Below are positions 51,442 through 60,685 of a stretch of DNA of 64,000 nucleotides, piece after piece. Positions within the stretch are counted from its first letter, which is position 1. Each line of letters starts with the position of its first letter. Where the stretch lies: assembly GCA_963675945.1 (NCBI GenBank), contig OY780932.1, positions 1,984,001-2,048,000 on the forward strand, written 5' to 3'. The translations under genes were made by a program, and so were the position numbers. The notes beneath the pieces are model-generated. The model worked only from the letters and a program-made list of their open reading frames with translations, made no database searches and was not told where the DNA came from. Source of the DNA: G963556115 sp963675945. GTDB lineage: Bacteria; Planctomycetota; SZUA-567.

Positions 51442-53322
51442 GTGTTAGAGAGAATTGATACTCCAGATGATTTAAAAGCGCTTGCGGCAGATGAACTCAA
51501 GGTTCTGGCCGAGGATATTCGCCGGCTGTTGGTTGCCGTTATCAAGACCAACGGGGGGCATCTTTCGAGCAATCTGGGGATCGTGGAATTGACTATCGCG
51601 CTGCACCGAGTCTTTGATTTCAGTCGGGATTCACTGGTCTTCGACGTCGGGCATCAGAGCTATACGCATAAGATCCTTACCGGCAGGCGGGAGCAGTTCT
51701 CGACCTTGCGTCAGAGGGGCGGTATCTCCGGCTTTCCCAACCCCCGGGAGAGTAATTACGATCTCTTCATCTGCGGGCACTCCTCGACCAGTATCTCCAG
51801 TGCTACCGGACTGGCGCTGGGTAAGCGTATCGCCGGGGATGTTAGTGCGACGGTGGCGCTGGTCGGTGACGGCGCGCTCGGAGGCGGGATGTGCTTTGAG
51901 GCGATGAACCATGCCGGAGGGGTGGGGGCGGATCTGCTGGTGGTGCTAAATGATAATGACATGGCAATCAGCAGAACTGTCGGGGCGTTTGCCAAGCAGC
52001 TCGAGGAGTTTCGTTCGCTGGCCAATACTACCAAGTTGCGTAACGAACTCAAAGAGGTACTGGCGAATCTGCCGTTTATCGGGGACTCCATGGACTGGTT
52101 CTATGAGAAGCTCCTTGACGCACTCAAGAATCATACCGGTGCGGCGGCACTCTTTGAGGCTATGGGCTTCAGATATTTCGGCCCCTTTGACGGACATAAT
52201 ATGCGTGAACTCGAAGAGGAGTTGACCAAACTGGCAGGACTCTCCGGGCCGCGCATCCTCCATGTACTCACCGAGAAGGGCAAGGGTTTCAAACCTGCAC
52301 ATACCGACCCGGAGAGTTTCCACTCCTCAGCACCCTTCTCTTTAGACACGGATAGCGGGATGATCCTGCCGGAAAAAAGCGAAAAGCTGCCGAGCTACTC
52401 CGAAATCTTTGCTGAAACCATGTATAATCTGGCGCGGGAGAATCCCAAACTGGTGGCGATAACCGCGGCAATGACCGGGGGAATCGGGATGGGTAGGTTT
52501 GCCCGGGAGTTTCCCGAACGCTTCTTTGATGTGGGGATGGCGGAATCCCATGCTATACCTTTTGCCGCCGGTCTGGCCAAGATGGGGTTTGTGCCGGTGG
52601 TGGCAATCTATTCGACCTTTCTGCAGCGCAGTTATGATCAGATATTCCATGATATCGCCCTGCAGGCGGAGCTGCCGGTAATCTTTGCGTTGGATCGGGC
52701 GGGACTCGTCGGTGAGGATGGTCCGACTCATCACGGGGTCTTCGATATTGCTTTTATGCGCCATCTGCCAAATATGGTACTCATGGCTCCAGCCGATCAA
52801 CAGGACTTTGAACTGTTGTTGAATTTTGCTACAACTCTCAACTCCCCCTCGGCTATCCGCTATCCTAAAGGGCGTCCAGAAACCTTTTTGCCAGCTGAGT
52901 TCGAGCATGCGCCGGTAGAACTGGGCAGGGCTGAGGTGCTGCGCGCAGGTACGCACGGGAGTGTGCTGGCTTATGGTCGGATGGTCGAGTCGGCGTACCG
53001 GGCGGCTCAGAAATTGGCGACTGAGCGTGGAATTGAGCTTGAAGTGGTCAATGCGCGGTTTTGTAAACCTTTGGATACTCAGCTGCTTACGGCGGCGGCT
53101 GCCAAAGGCCTGGTCTTTACGGTTGAAGATCATGTGCTGGCGGGAGGATTTGGTTCGGCGGTGGCTGAGTTTTTTGTAGATAAAATGTTTTCAGATGTTA
53201 TACTTAGAAGGATAGGGGTGCCGGATGAATTTGTCTGTTCTGCAAAGCGGCGTGAACAGGACAGGTTATGTGGGTTGAGCACGGATAGGCTGTACGCGCA
53301 ATTTTTGGCAGAGTTTGACTAA
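51442..53322 (+). CDS. dxs: 1-deoxy-D-xylulose-5-phosphate synthase
   Basis: A ~626-residue thiamine-diphosphate enzyme, the first step of the MEP isoprenoid pathway (pyruvate + glyceraldehyde-3-phosphate). It shows 'GGHLSSNLGIVELTIALH', 'VFDVGHQSYTHKILTG', the ThDP/Mg motif 'VGDGALGGGM...NDNDMAIS', and the pyrimidine domain 'DRAGLVGEDGPTHHG'. GTG at 51442 with TGAGG upstream is chosen; a TTG at 51424 is the alternative. The length and order of domains are normal. The HAD gene follows 15 bases later. Confidence 0.95.
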   Translation: MLERIDTPDDLKALAADELKVLAEDIRRLLVAVIKTNGGHLSSNLGIVELTIALHRVFDFSRDSLVFDVGHQSYTHKILTGRREQFSTLRQRGGISGFPNPRESNYDLFICGHSSTSISSATGLALGKRIAGDVSATVALVGDGALGGGMCFEAMNHAGGVGADLLVVLNDNDMAISRTVGAFAKQLEEFRSLANTTKLRNELKEVLANLPFIGDSMDWFYEKLLDALKNHTGAAALFEAMGFRYFGPFDGHNMRELEEELTKLAGLSGPRILHVLTEKGKGFKPAHTDPESFHSSAPFSLDTDSGMILPEKSEKLPSYSEIFAETMYNLARENPKLVAITAAMTGGIGMGRFAREFPERFFDVGMAESHAIPFAAGLAKMGFVPVVAIYSTFLQRSYDQIFHDIALQAELPVIFALDRAGLVGEDGPTHHGVFDIAFMRHLPNMVLMAPADQQDFELLLNFATTLNSPSAIRYPKGRPETFLPAEFEHAPVELGRAEVLRAGTHGSVLAYGRMVESAYRAAQKLATERGIELEVVNARFCKPLDTQLLTAAAAKGLVFTVEDHVLAGGFGSAVAEFFVDKMFSDVILRRIGVPDEFVCSAKRREQDRLCGLSTDRLYAQFLAEFD

Positions 53323-53337
53323 TGACTGGGATCATGT

Positions 53338-54072
53338 ATGAGTAAAAAGAGGCTGAAAGCGATATATTTTGATGTTGATGATACGGTATACAGTATCACC
53401 GAATTTGCCCATTTGGCGCGGCGAAATGCGATTAAAGCCATGGTTGAGGCTGGACTCAAAGTGGACGAAGAGGAAGCATACCTTGAATTGATGCAGGTTA
53501 TCTCTGAGTTTGGCAGTAATCACAGCCAGCATTTTGACAAGTTGCTTAAGCGCTTTCCTCTGGAGATAATGGAAGGACTGAGCCCGCTTATTATCAAGAC
53601 CGCCGGTATCGTCGGGTATCATCAGACCAAGGCTAGAGAGTTTACGCCGTACGGAGATGCGATTGAGGTGCTCAAAATACTCAAGGACGAGCGGCTCAGA
53701 CTCGGTATTATCACCGCGGGCATGGAGATCAAACAGGCGGAAAAGATCTACCGGCTGGGGCTGCATGATATAGTTCAACATGAGTATATCTTTATTACCG
53801 ATCATATCGGGATTGCCAAGAGCAATCCGAAACTTTATATGAAGGCGTGTCAGAAGGCAGGAGCGTCACCAAGTGAGGTCATGTATATTGGAGATAATCC
53901 TCCGGTAGATATCGATGTGCCGGCGCGGCTGGGAATGCAGACGATCCTTTCCCGGCGGGGCGGGAAGTATATCGCCACTCATGGCGAGATGAAGCCCAGC
54001 TATACGGTCGATAATTTTTATGATGTGCTGGATATTATCCGTTCGGATTATGAGATTGTACCGCTGCTGTAA
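53338..54072 (+). CDS. HAD-superfamily subfamily IA hydrolase
   Basis: A 244-residue phosphatase-type protein. Motif I is 'FDVDDTVYS', motif II 'GIITAGME', motif III Lys in 'GIAKSNPKLYMKA', and motif IV 'YIGDNPPVDIDVPARLGM'. The substrate is unknown; the family includes phosphoglycolate-like phosphatases. It is closely spaced after dxs on the same strand, so co-transcription is likely. Confidence 0.88.
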   Translation: MSKKRLKAIYFDVDDTVYSITEFAHLARRNAIKAMVEAGLKVDEEEAYLELMQVISEFGSNHSQHFDKLLKRFPLEIMEGLSPLIIKTAGIVGYHQTKAREFTPYGDAIEVLKILKDERLRLGIITAGMEIKQAEKIYRLGLHDIVQHEYIFITDHIGIAKSNPKLYMKACQKAGASPSEVMYIGDNPPVDIDVPARLGMQTILSRRGGKYIATHGEMKPSYTVDNFYDVLDIIRSDYEIVPLL

Positions 54073-54159
54073 ACGGGGTAGTGCTGGTGCGCTTGTGAAC
54101 TGAGAGCGATTTTGTGTGGGCTTGGGTTGAGTTCTGTACCCGGTGAACGGCGGTTTGAG

Positions 54160-56286
54160 ATGAATGACGGCAGAGATGTAGCAGAGAGTCAGCTGCGGCG
54201 AATTTCGGAACTGGAGCTAGAGAATGCGTGGCTCCGGCAGGAGCTTGCGGCGGCAAACAATACGCTTGGTAGCGGTGTTTACTCTGGTAGTGATGAAGGG
54301 TTGAGCGCACTCTTTACGGATGGAGTTAGTCAGTGTTGTAATTCAGCCTTTAGGCGGTTTTTTGGTATTGCTAGTGACAGAGCTGTAACCCTTGAAGAAA
54401 TTTTGAGTACGGTACGTGAACGGGAAGTACTGCAAGGGTATATTAGAAAAGGGCGTAACGGGCAGATCGGGAGTGTTATCGCTACCCCGGCTGAAAAATT
54501 GTATGCGCTGGTTACGCTTGAATTTCCTTATCCTGGTCGGCAGGATAGACTAGTTCTGCTAATAAGTGATGTCTCTAGCTGGCACCAGGGTGAACTACAA
54601 CTCAAGCGCGAACATGCAGAACTGGAGACAATCTTCAATAATAGCATGATCGGTATTATCTATATCGATATGGATAGGGTGATACGCCGAGCCAATAAAC
54701 GCGCAGCTGATGTCGTTGGTCTCGCTTCTCCAGAGGAAGCGGTAGGTATGTCGACCTTTTTCTTTCATCTTTCCGCCGATAATTTTCAACAGTTTACGCA
54801 GTTTTATGATCAGCTCTTTACCCATAAACAGACGGTAGAGCTTGAGTTTGTCTTTAAAAGATTTGACGGTGGCGCGATCTGGGCTCACTTGATAGGGCAG
54901 GCTCTTGTCGACCCGCAGAATCCTTATGAGTATAGCGGTACGCTCTGGATTTTAGAGGATATTACGGAACGCCGGAAGGCGCAACTCGAACTGGAGGCGG
55001 TTAATACCGAGCTGGAGGCATATTTTGAAAATAATATTGTGGCGATGATGGTGGTGGGGATCGCTGATACGGGAGAGATTGAGATCGTGCGGGTGAACTC
55101 CCGCATGGTCGGGCTCTTTGGTTTTGACAATAAGGATGAACTGGTCGGCTGCCGGGCTGAGAGTCTGGTTGCTGCTGCGGGAGAGTATCAGCAATTTCTG
55201 CGGAAATTACGGGTAGAGCCGACCGATTCGGAGATACACTGTTTTGAAGATGAACTGGTAGGCAAGAATAATAAACGGGTTTGGGTGAGCGGCTCCGGAC
55301 AGATTCTGAATTTGACGGTTGCTGCGGACAGGCAGGTCAATGCGGTATTTATCTTCGATGATACTACGGAAAAACGTGAAGACAGGCAGGCTTTGGAGCG
55401 GGTCAATGCTGAACTGGAGACCTACTTTGATAATAGTATGGTCGGGGTTATGATTACGGATGGGGAGTACCGTGTCTACAGGGCGAATCAGCGCCTGGCT
55501 GATATCCTGGGGTATGCCGGAAGCGATGAACTGATCGGCAGAGTCCCGCTTGACTTTGCGGCGGCCGCTCTAGAAGCGAGGGTGAGTAGTAGTGAGTTTG
55601 AAGGTCTACTTCAAGCGCAGAGCGTCAAACGGTATGAATTCAAGTTGGTGAAACCGGATGGAGAAACGGTATGGGTGGGGGTTGCGGGCAAGCCTATTGA
55701 TAAGACTGTTCCGGCGGATCTTAACCGCGGAATAGTCTGGGTGGTTGATGATGTGACAGCGCGAAAAGTTGCCGAAGAAAAATTGGTAAAACTTGCGACC
55801 ATAGATGAGCTGACCGGCGTAAATAACCGGAGGAGTTTCTTGCTGCTTTGCAACCGTCTGCTGGAACGAGCGCGAAAGTGCAGGAAGTACTTGGCGTTGT
55901 TTATGATCGATCTGGATCACTTTAAAATGGTCAATGATAATTATGGGCATGCTACCGGAGATGAGACTCTGCGCCACTTTGCCGAGGTTTGCAGCCGGTC
56001 ACTCCGGCCGATCGATATTTTCGGGCGTATTGGTGGAGAAGAGTTTGCTGTACTGCTGCCGGATATTACTATAGATGAGGCGGAGACGATTGCCAATAGA
56101 TTGCGCATAATTGTTAAAGGTGCTTTTGAACAAGCTCCCCAGGGTTTGTCGCCGATGACTATCAGTATTGGAGTATGTATCGTGGCCGAAGGTGAGGGTA
56201 TTGAGGAAGCGCTTAAAAAAGCGGATATGGCTCTTTATGCCGCTAAGAATCAAGGGCGAAATCGGGTTGTCTGTTGGCAGAAATGA
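54160..56286 (+). CDS. Multi-PAS diguanylate cyclase
   Basis: A 708-residue soluble protein. A coiled-coil N-terminus ('ISELELENAWLRQELAAAN') is followed by a region similar to PAS, then three successive PAS domains marked by near-identical linkers ('ELETYFDNSMVGVMI', 'ELEAYFENNIVAMMV', 'ELETIFNNSMIGIIY'), and a C-terminal GGDEF domain. The active site is 'IGGEEFAVLLPD' with 'DLDHFKMVNDNYGH', so c-di-GMP synthesis is expected. The repeated linkers suggest duplication. A start at 54160 is likely but has only a weak ribosome-binding site; a GTG at 54112 is an alternative. Confidence 0.9.
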   Translation: MNDGRDVAESQLRRISELELENAWLRQELAAANNTLGSGVYSGSDEGLSALFTDGVSQCCNSAFRRFFGIASDRAVTLEEILSTVREREVLQGYIRKGRNGQIGSVIATPAEKLYALVTLEFPYPGRQDRLVLLISDVSSWHQGELQLKREHAELETIFNNSMIGIIYIDMDRVIRRANKRAADVVGLASPEEAVGMSTFFFHLSADNFQQFTQFYDQLFTHKQTVELEFVFKRFDGGAIWAHLIGQALVDPQNPYEYSGTLWILEDITERRKAQLELEAVNTELEAYFENNIVAMMVVGIADTGEIEIVRVNSRMVGLFGFDNKDELVGCRAESLVAAAGEYQQFLRKLRVEPTDSEIHCFEDELVGKNNKRVWVSGSGQILNLTVAADRQVNAVFIFDDTTEKREDRQALERVNAELETYFDNSMVGVMITDGEYRVYRANQRLADILGYAGSDELIGRVPLDFAAAALEARVSSSEFEGLLQAQSVKRYEFKLVKPDGETVWVGVAGKPIDKTVPADLNRGIVWVVDDVTARKVAEEKLVKLATIDELTGVNNRRSFLLLCNRLLERARKCRKYLALFMIDLDHFKMVNDNYGHATGDETLRHFAEVCSRSLRPIDIFGRIGGEEFAVLLPDITIDEAETIANRLRIIVKGAFEQAPQGLSPMTISIGVCIVAEGEGIEEALKKADMALYAAKNQGRNRVVCWQK

Positions 56287-56598
56287 GCGGCTAGGGTAAT
56301 TCGCTCCAGAGTTTTGTGCAAGAAAACCGTGGTTAATTGCTAGCAGAATAGCGTCGGTAGCAGGCGCTGTCCGAGTCGAATATTATAACCTGTTTTTTAA
56401 AATGTAATTCTAGGCATGGGAAGGAGTTAGTTTATAATATGATTAAAAAAAATGCCAAGATATATTTGCTAGAGCGGTATGTAGAGTGTATACTGAAGCT
56501 GGATGTAGCCTTAATCGGCTTATTTGGCGTGTTGACTGAGTTTCTTGTTGATCGGTCAATGTGCTTATCTCTATGGTGCTACTATAACAAGATAGAAA
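56287..56598. other. Spacer before the nucleotidyltransferase gene
   Basis: About 310 bases. A short open frame (56439-56648) runs into the next gene in another frame; its composition and spacing do not support it as a gene. No promoter stands out. Confidence 0.4.
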
Positions 56599-57108
56599 AT
56601 GAGCGAAATGGAAGATTATGCAAAGATAGTCTCATTCGAAGAGTTTGATGAAATTCGCGATTCTTTGGGAAAAATCGTCTGTACCTCCGGCGGATATGAT
56701 CCCATCCATCCTGGACATGCTACCTGTATAATTGAGTCTAAGAAGCTTGGCGACACCTTGGTGGTGATTGTCAATGGGGATGCTTTTCTTCAAGCCAAGA
56801 AAGGCAAACACTTTCAGGATCTGGCGACCCGTTCGATGCTGGTAAGTTGTATCAGAAATGTGGATTATGTGATTCCATTTGAGATTGAAAATGATATGAC
56901 CGTATGTGTGGCGCTGGATCGGATAAGGCCGCATATCTTTACTAAAGGCGGAGACAGGACTGATTACTCGAATATTCCGGAGTGGGATGTCTGCCAGAAG
57001 CATGGAATAGAGATAGTTCCGCAGGTGGGGCTGGATAAAGAGTGGAGTAGTTCGGACTTTCTCAAGGACTGGGGTGAATTCTGGAGGCTACACAAGGCGG
57101 ATAAGTAA
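56599..57108 (+). CDS. Cytidylyltransferase-like nucleotidyltransferase (HldE-C-like)
   Basis: A 169-residue nucleotidyltransferase. The HxGH motif is 'GGYDPIHPGHATCI', and later 'RPHIFTKGGDRTD' resembles the ADP-heptose synthase C-terminal (RfaE/HldE) subgroup. It would transfer a nucleotide to a phosphorylated sugar or related compound. No heptose pathway partners are nearby, so the substrate is open. The ATG at 56599 or the one at 56608 may be the start. Confidence 0.82.
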   Translation: MSEMEDYAKIVSFEEFDEIRDSLGKIVCTSGGYDPIHPGHATCIIESKKLGDTLVVIVNGDAFLQAKKGKHFQDLATRSMLVSCIRNVDYVIPFEIENDMTVCVALDRIRPHIFTKGGDRTDYSNIPEWDVCQKHGIEIVPQVGLDKEWSSSDFLKDWGEFWRLHKADK

Positions 57109-57335
57109 AATTAGTGGTATTTTCTTGTTATTATGCGAATGAAATCTGGAGGGTAATGCTATATACTTATTGAGAATACCCAGATAAGGAGAAGAAAAGA
57201 TATCTAGCATAATTTAGCGGTAGACAGTAGCAGTCTTTTTTTGCATTTTTTATGTATTGTTTGGCTTTGAGCGAGCAGTCTGCAAGTTCGGTGGATGTTG
57301 TTGTGGACTCTGTGCTGCCTAGAAGGGGATTGAAT

Positions 57336-57656
57336 ATGGATATTAGAATAAGTGCAATACATATGGATATAGATGATTCTATAAAAGAGTATGCCGAGGA
57401 TAAACTCGGAGGTGTAGATAAGTTTTATAATGGGGCGCAGAGTGTTGAAGTAATCCTGAAGAGTGATGATAAAAAGGTGCATTGTGAGGCAATCATCCAT
57501 GTTAAAAAACGCGGTACAGTGGTAGTCGATGTGGCGCGGGATGAGGTCTTTGAAGCTATCGATGTAGCTTCAGCCAAGTGTGAAAGACAGATGCGCAGAC
57601 TCAAGGAGAAGAACGAAGCCAAACGGCATGATGCTGCCGAGGAGGCTGCTGAATAG
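57336..57656 (+). CDS. hpf: Ribosome hibernation promoting factor (short HPF)
   Basis: A 106-residue YfiA/HPF-family protein binding the 30S decoding region. It opens 'MDIRISAIHMDIDDSIKEYA' and continues with a beta-alpha-beta-beta-beta-alpha pattern ending in an acidic/basic tail ('KNEAKRHDAAEEAAE'). AAGGGG before the ATG at 57336 sets the start. It lacks the C-terminal dimerisation domain of long HPFs. It precedes ptsN, an order similar to the rpoN-hpf-ptsN region of Proteobacteria. Confidence 0.9.
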   Translation: MDIRISAIHMDIDDSIKEYAEDKLGGVDKFYNGAQSVEVILKSDDKKVHCEAIIHVKKRGTVVVDVARDEVFEAIDVASAKCERQMRRLKEKNEAKRHDAAEEAAE

Positions 57657-57670
57657 CGTGGTGTATATTG

Positions 57671-57694
57671 CCCATCCGGCTTAAACCGGATGGG
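57671..57694 (+). terminator. Hairpin after hpf
   Basis: CCCATCCGG / CCGGATGGG is a perfect 9-bp stem with loop CTTAAA. The T-tract is weak, so partial read-through into ptsN is possible. Confidence 0.6.
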
Positions 57695-57852
57695 TAAAAG
57701 GTTTGAGTAGGTTGGTATGCGCGGCTGGAAGTGTTTTTTTAAGGTTGCGAAGATTAGCGATTCTGGTAGAATTCTATCAACTTGTTTGGATCTTTTTTTT
57801 ATAGATGAGATAGTTGCGTTCGACTGCGATTCTCGGAAAATAGGATGATATA

Positions 57853-58323
57853 ATGCTATTCAAAGATTTAATTACTAATGAGTCTATTATTGGAAATTTG
57901 GTCTCGAGTACAAGAAATGATGCTCTGGCGGAGATGTTGGATAAGTTGATCAAGATCGGTGAAATACCTGGGGAATGCCGGGACGCAATATTGACGGCCT
58001 TGATCGAGAGGGAGGAGATAACCAGTACCGGACTTGGACAGGGAATTGCTATCCCCCATGCCAAGCACCCAACTATCAATAAAATGATCGGTCTAATAGC
58101 CAGGAGCAGGGAAGGGGTGGAGTTTGATTCCCTTGACGGCCAACCAGTAAATATCTTTATCATGCTTATCTCGTCGCAAGAGCTTGTGCAGCAGCATCTA
58201 GAGTCGTTGGCTTATGTGGCAAAGCATCTGAATGATGGGATTTTCAGGAGTTTTATTATTAATGCGCGCGATGAAAAGGAGATTTTTGCCTTACTTGAAG
58301 AGGCGGATCTGAAGGGTAACTGA
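57853..58323 (+). CDS. ptsN: PTS EIIA-type protein (PtsN-like)
   Basis: A 156-residue EIIA of the fructose/nitrogen-PTS class. The phosphorylated His lies in 'GIAIPHAKHPTI', preceded by 'EREEITSTGLGQ'. No EIIB or EIIC domains are near, which favours a regulatory PTS-Ntr role over sugar transport. It is placed between hpf and glmR, with ptsH further downstream, so a phosphorelay from HPr to this EIIA is likely. Confidence 0.88.
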   Translation: MLFKDLITNESIIGNLVSSTRNDALAEMLDKLIKIGEIPGECRDAILTALIEREEITSTGLGQGIAIPHAKHPTINKMIGLIARSREGVEFDSLDGQPVNIFIMLISSQELVQQHLESLAYVAKHLNDGIFRSFIINARDEKEIFALLEEADLKGN

Positions 58324-58387
58324 GCAGCTGAACTGTGACTTGGTTTCTTCTTGGGTGTTTCTTCTTGGGGTTCTGGTGAGGTAGATT

Positions 58388-59647
58388 ATGGCAAAATTAC
58401 CATGGTTCTCTTCTACATTGGGGTTGAAACGCTGGTTATTCCTAGTGGCTGTCGGTGGGCTGATGGTGGCGTTGAGTGCAGTAGCAATAACGGTTGGGGT
58501 TCTCAGTGTAAATATTGCCGGTAGCGTCAGTTTTCCTCTGAGTCCGTACGCGGTGGCTATTGTGCTTTTTGTCCTGGGTATTTGCATCGTACTGTATTCG
58601 GGATATAAGCTCTTTAAACGTTTTGAGGTGTTGGTAAAACCGCGTGATGAGGATAGAGGTATCGCGGAACTGGCAGTACTCCGCTCCAGGCTGGAACAAG
58701 GGCCGAAAATCGTCTGTGTGGGAGGCGGAACCGGGCTTAATTGTTTGCTTACGGGTTTGCGTGAGTATAGCTCACAAATAACCGCTGTTGTCAGCGTTGC
58801 TGATGATGGTGGATCCTCCGGAAGACTGCGCAATGAATTCGGGATGTTGCCGCCGGGGGATATTCGTAACTGTTTGAGTGCGCTTGCAGATGCTGGGCCG
58901 GTTATGAGTGAACTCATGCAGTATCGATTTACCGAAGGTGATCTTGAAGGACATTCATTCGGTAATCTTTTGATTATGGTTATGACCAATATTAAAGGGA
59001 GCTTTGGCCAGGCTGTACGTGAGGTAAATAAAATTTTCAAAGTGCGGGGCGAGGTGCTGCCGGCGACATTGAATCATGTTACTCTGGTTGCGACCCACGA
59101 TGACGGAACCAAGACCACCGGGCAGAAGCGGGTCTCAAAATGTGGTAAACCGATTGTTGGTCTTGAACTAAAACCTGAACCCGGCGATACCCCGGTGGAT
59201 GTCCTTGAACGGGTGGCTGAGGCAGATTTGGTCGTACTTGGACCTGGTAGCCTGTATACAAGTATTATGCCCAACCTTCTGGATAAAAAATTGGTTGCGG
59301 CTATCAGTAAGAGTAATGCGACGGTGATTCTGGTGGTGAATACCTCTCAGCAGTTTGGTGAGACCAGAGGGTATAATGTCAGTAATTATCTGGAGGCAGT
59401 GGCGCGTCTAGCTCCGGAACTCAGGATAGATGTTGCATTGGTAAATAGCTTTATCCCTTCAGATGATATGCTGGATAAGCTTACGGCCGAGGGTATTGGA
59501 ATTACTGAGTTTGATGTGGAAAAGTGCAAGGATTATGCGGTTAGAATCAAACTTCGGGATGTTATAAATATTGATAATCCGGAGAAGCATGATCCGCATA
59601 AGCTTGCATATGCTTTGATGGAAGATTTTGCTATTGAGTCCCAGTAA
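58388..59647 (+). CDS. GlmR/YvcK-family protein (CofD-like) with N-terminal membrane anchor
   Basis: A 419-residue protein. Two N-terminal membrane segments (~18-44 and ~58-78) precede the YvcK core, with 'VCVGGGTGLNCLLTGLREYS', 'VSVADDGGSSGRLRNEFGM' and 'PPGDIRNCLSALAD'. YvcK/GlmR proteins bind UDP-GlcNAc and regulate envelope precursor synthesis. The membrane anchor is found in a subset of phyla. It lies between ptsN and ptsH. Confidence 0.9.
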   Translation: MAKLPWFSSTLGLKRWLFLVAVGGLMVALSAVAITVGVLSVNIAGSVSFPLSPYAVAIVLFVLGICIVLYSGYKLFKRFEVLVKPRDEDRGIAELAVLRSRLEQGPKIVCVGGGTGLNCLLTGLREYSSQITAVVSVADDGGSSGRLRNEFGMLPPGDIRNCLSALADAGPVMSELMQYRFTEGDLEGHSFGNLLIMVMTNIKGSFGQAVREVNKIFKVRGEVLPATLNHVTLVATHDDGTKTTGQKRVSKCGKPIVGLELKPEPGDTPVDVLERVAEADLVVLGPGSLYTSIMPNLLDKKLVAAISKSNATVILVVNTSQQFGETRGYNVSNYLEAVARLAPELRIDVALVNSFIPSDDMLDKLTAEGIGITEFDVEKCKDYAVRIKLRDVINIDNPEKHDPHKLAYALMEDFAIESQ

Positions 59648-59689
59648 TTCGTCAAAAGGCGTTATGTTTGAAATTATCACTAACTGAGC

Positions 59690-59977
59690 ATGGAGTATAG
59701 TGTGAGCGAAAATATAACTTTAAACGTGGTTGTCAGGAACAAATATGGTCTGCACGCAAGACCCGCATCCCTGTTTGTGCAGGTCTGCAATAGATACAAT
59801 AGTGATATTATTGTGCATCATAATTCTATGCAGATAAGTGGCAAGAATATTCTGGATATCATGACTCTTGGGGCGGAATCTGGGACAGAGCTTAAAATTG
59901 AATTGGTCGGGGGCGATGCGGCAGAGGCGGCTAGAGAGATTAATGAACTCTTTGAGAGTAACTTCGGTGAGGGGTAG
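59690..59977 (+). CDS. ptsH: Phosphocarrier protein HPr
   Basis: A 95-residue HPr. The active His is in 'KYGLHARPASLFV'. At the regulatory Ser46 position the family 'KS[IL]' reads 'GKNILDIMTLG', an Asn, so HprK-type serine phosphorylation is not expected there. This resembles NPr-type HPr proteins. A GTG at 59702 with GGAG upstream is an alternative start. It ends the hpf-ptsN-glmR-ptsH series and is followed by a strong terminator. EI (ptsI) is not in view. Confidence 0.93.
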   Translation: MEYSVSENITLNVVVRNKYGLHARPASLFVQVCNRYNSDIIVHHNSMQISGKNILDIMTLGAESGTELKIELVGGDAAEAAREINELFESNFGEG

Positions 59978-60033
59978 TAGACTTATATAGCCTGGACAAT
60001 CAGGGCTATACTCTGCGTTGCGATATATAATAG

Positions 60034-60068
60034 AATCATAAACTCGGCTCGGGTTTATGATTTTTTTT
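60034..60068 (+). terminator. Intrinsic terminator after ptsH
   Basis: AATCATAAAC / GTTTATGATT, a perfect 10-bp stem, is followed by a run of T (60061-60068). Confidence 0.9.
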
Positions 60069-60131
60069 GTGAACATGGGACGAGCTTGAACTGAGTCGCT
60101 ATTCTGCGTCGGTTACAAGTTGGCATGATAA

Positions 60132-60566
60132 TCAAAGTTTGAGGAGAATTTTGTACAGCTGATTCAAATCTTTTTTGCTGATATTGAGGTTGATTGAGAT
60201 AAGTTCTTTATAGGCGAGATCATGTATTTTTATACCCTCTTGGGTGAGTTGAATATAGACTACTCGCTGGTCATTTGCACAGCGATTTTTAGTGATGAAA
60301 TTCTGTTTCATAAGTGAATTTAGCGATCGTGATACATTTGGATTATGGTTGACCATAAATTGTTTGATTTCAGAGACTGTCATCTTGCCGCCTGCGGTTT
60401 GACTGAGGATATGAAGTATTTGAACCTGGGTTACAGATAGGTTATAAGGCTGTAAGATAAGATTTATCTTGGTCATTAGTTCTTGCGCTGTACACATGAG
60501 TAGAGAGACGGTCTTCTGCTCTTGAGTCAGTTCTGTGGAGTTAGTGATGAGTTCTTTATTTGCCAT
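60132..60566 (-). CDS. MarR-family transcriptional regulator
   Basis: A 144-residue winged-helix regulator. The DNA-binding region contains 'LSVTQVQILHILSQTAGG', 'MVNHNPNVSRSLNSLMKQNF' and the wing 'NRCANDQRVVYIQLTQEG'. It has low-GC codon use compared with most of the window. It lies downstream of a broken PAS-like gene on the same strand and has its own promoter. Confidence 0.88.
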   Translation of the reverse strand: MANKELITNSTELTQEQKTVSLLMCTAQELMTKINLILQPYNLSVTQVQILHILSQTAGGKMTVSEIKQFMVNHNPNVSRSLNSLMKQNFITKNRCANDQRVVYIQLTQEGIKIHDLAYKELISINLNISKKDLNQLYKILLKL

Positions 60567-60612
60567 TGGTTGTATGTCTTTATAATTGAGTATCTCCTTG
60601 TGACAATAATTT

Positions 60613-60640
60613 ATAATATTTGAATTAATAATAATGTCAA
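60613..60640 (-). promoter_or_regulatory. Sigma-70-like promoter for the MarR gene
   Basis: On the minus strand, TTGACA (60640-60635), a 16-base spacer and TATTAT (60618-60613) lie 47 bases before the start codon. An imperfect TGACA/TGTCA dyad spans it and may be the MarR site. Confidence 0.7.
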
Positions 60641-60685
60641 GTAGTTAGGAATAAGCTTAAAATAGATTGCGCAGTCTTGAATAGA

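Noticed and set aside
56439..56648. A 69-codon frame with a distant AAGGAG
   Set aside because: Spacing to the ATG is too long and the frame runs into the nucleotidyltransferase gene in another phase; no recognisable product.
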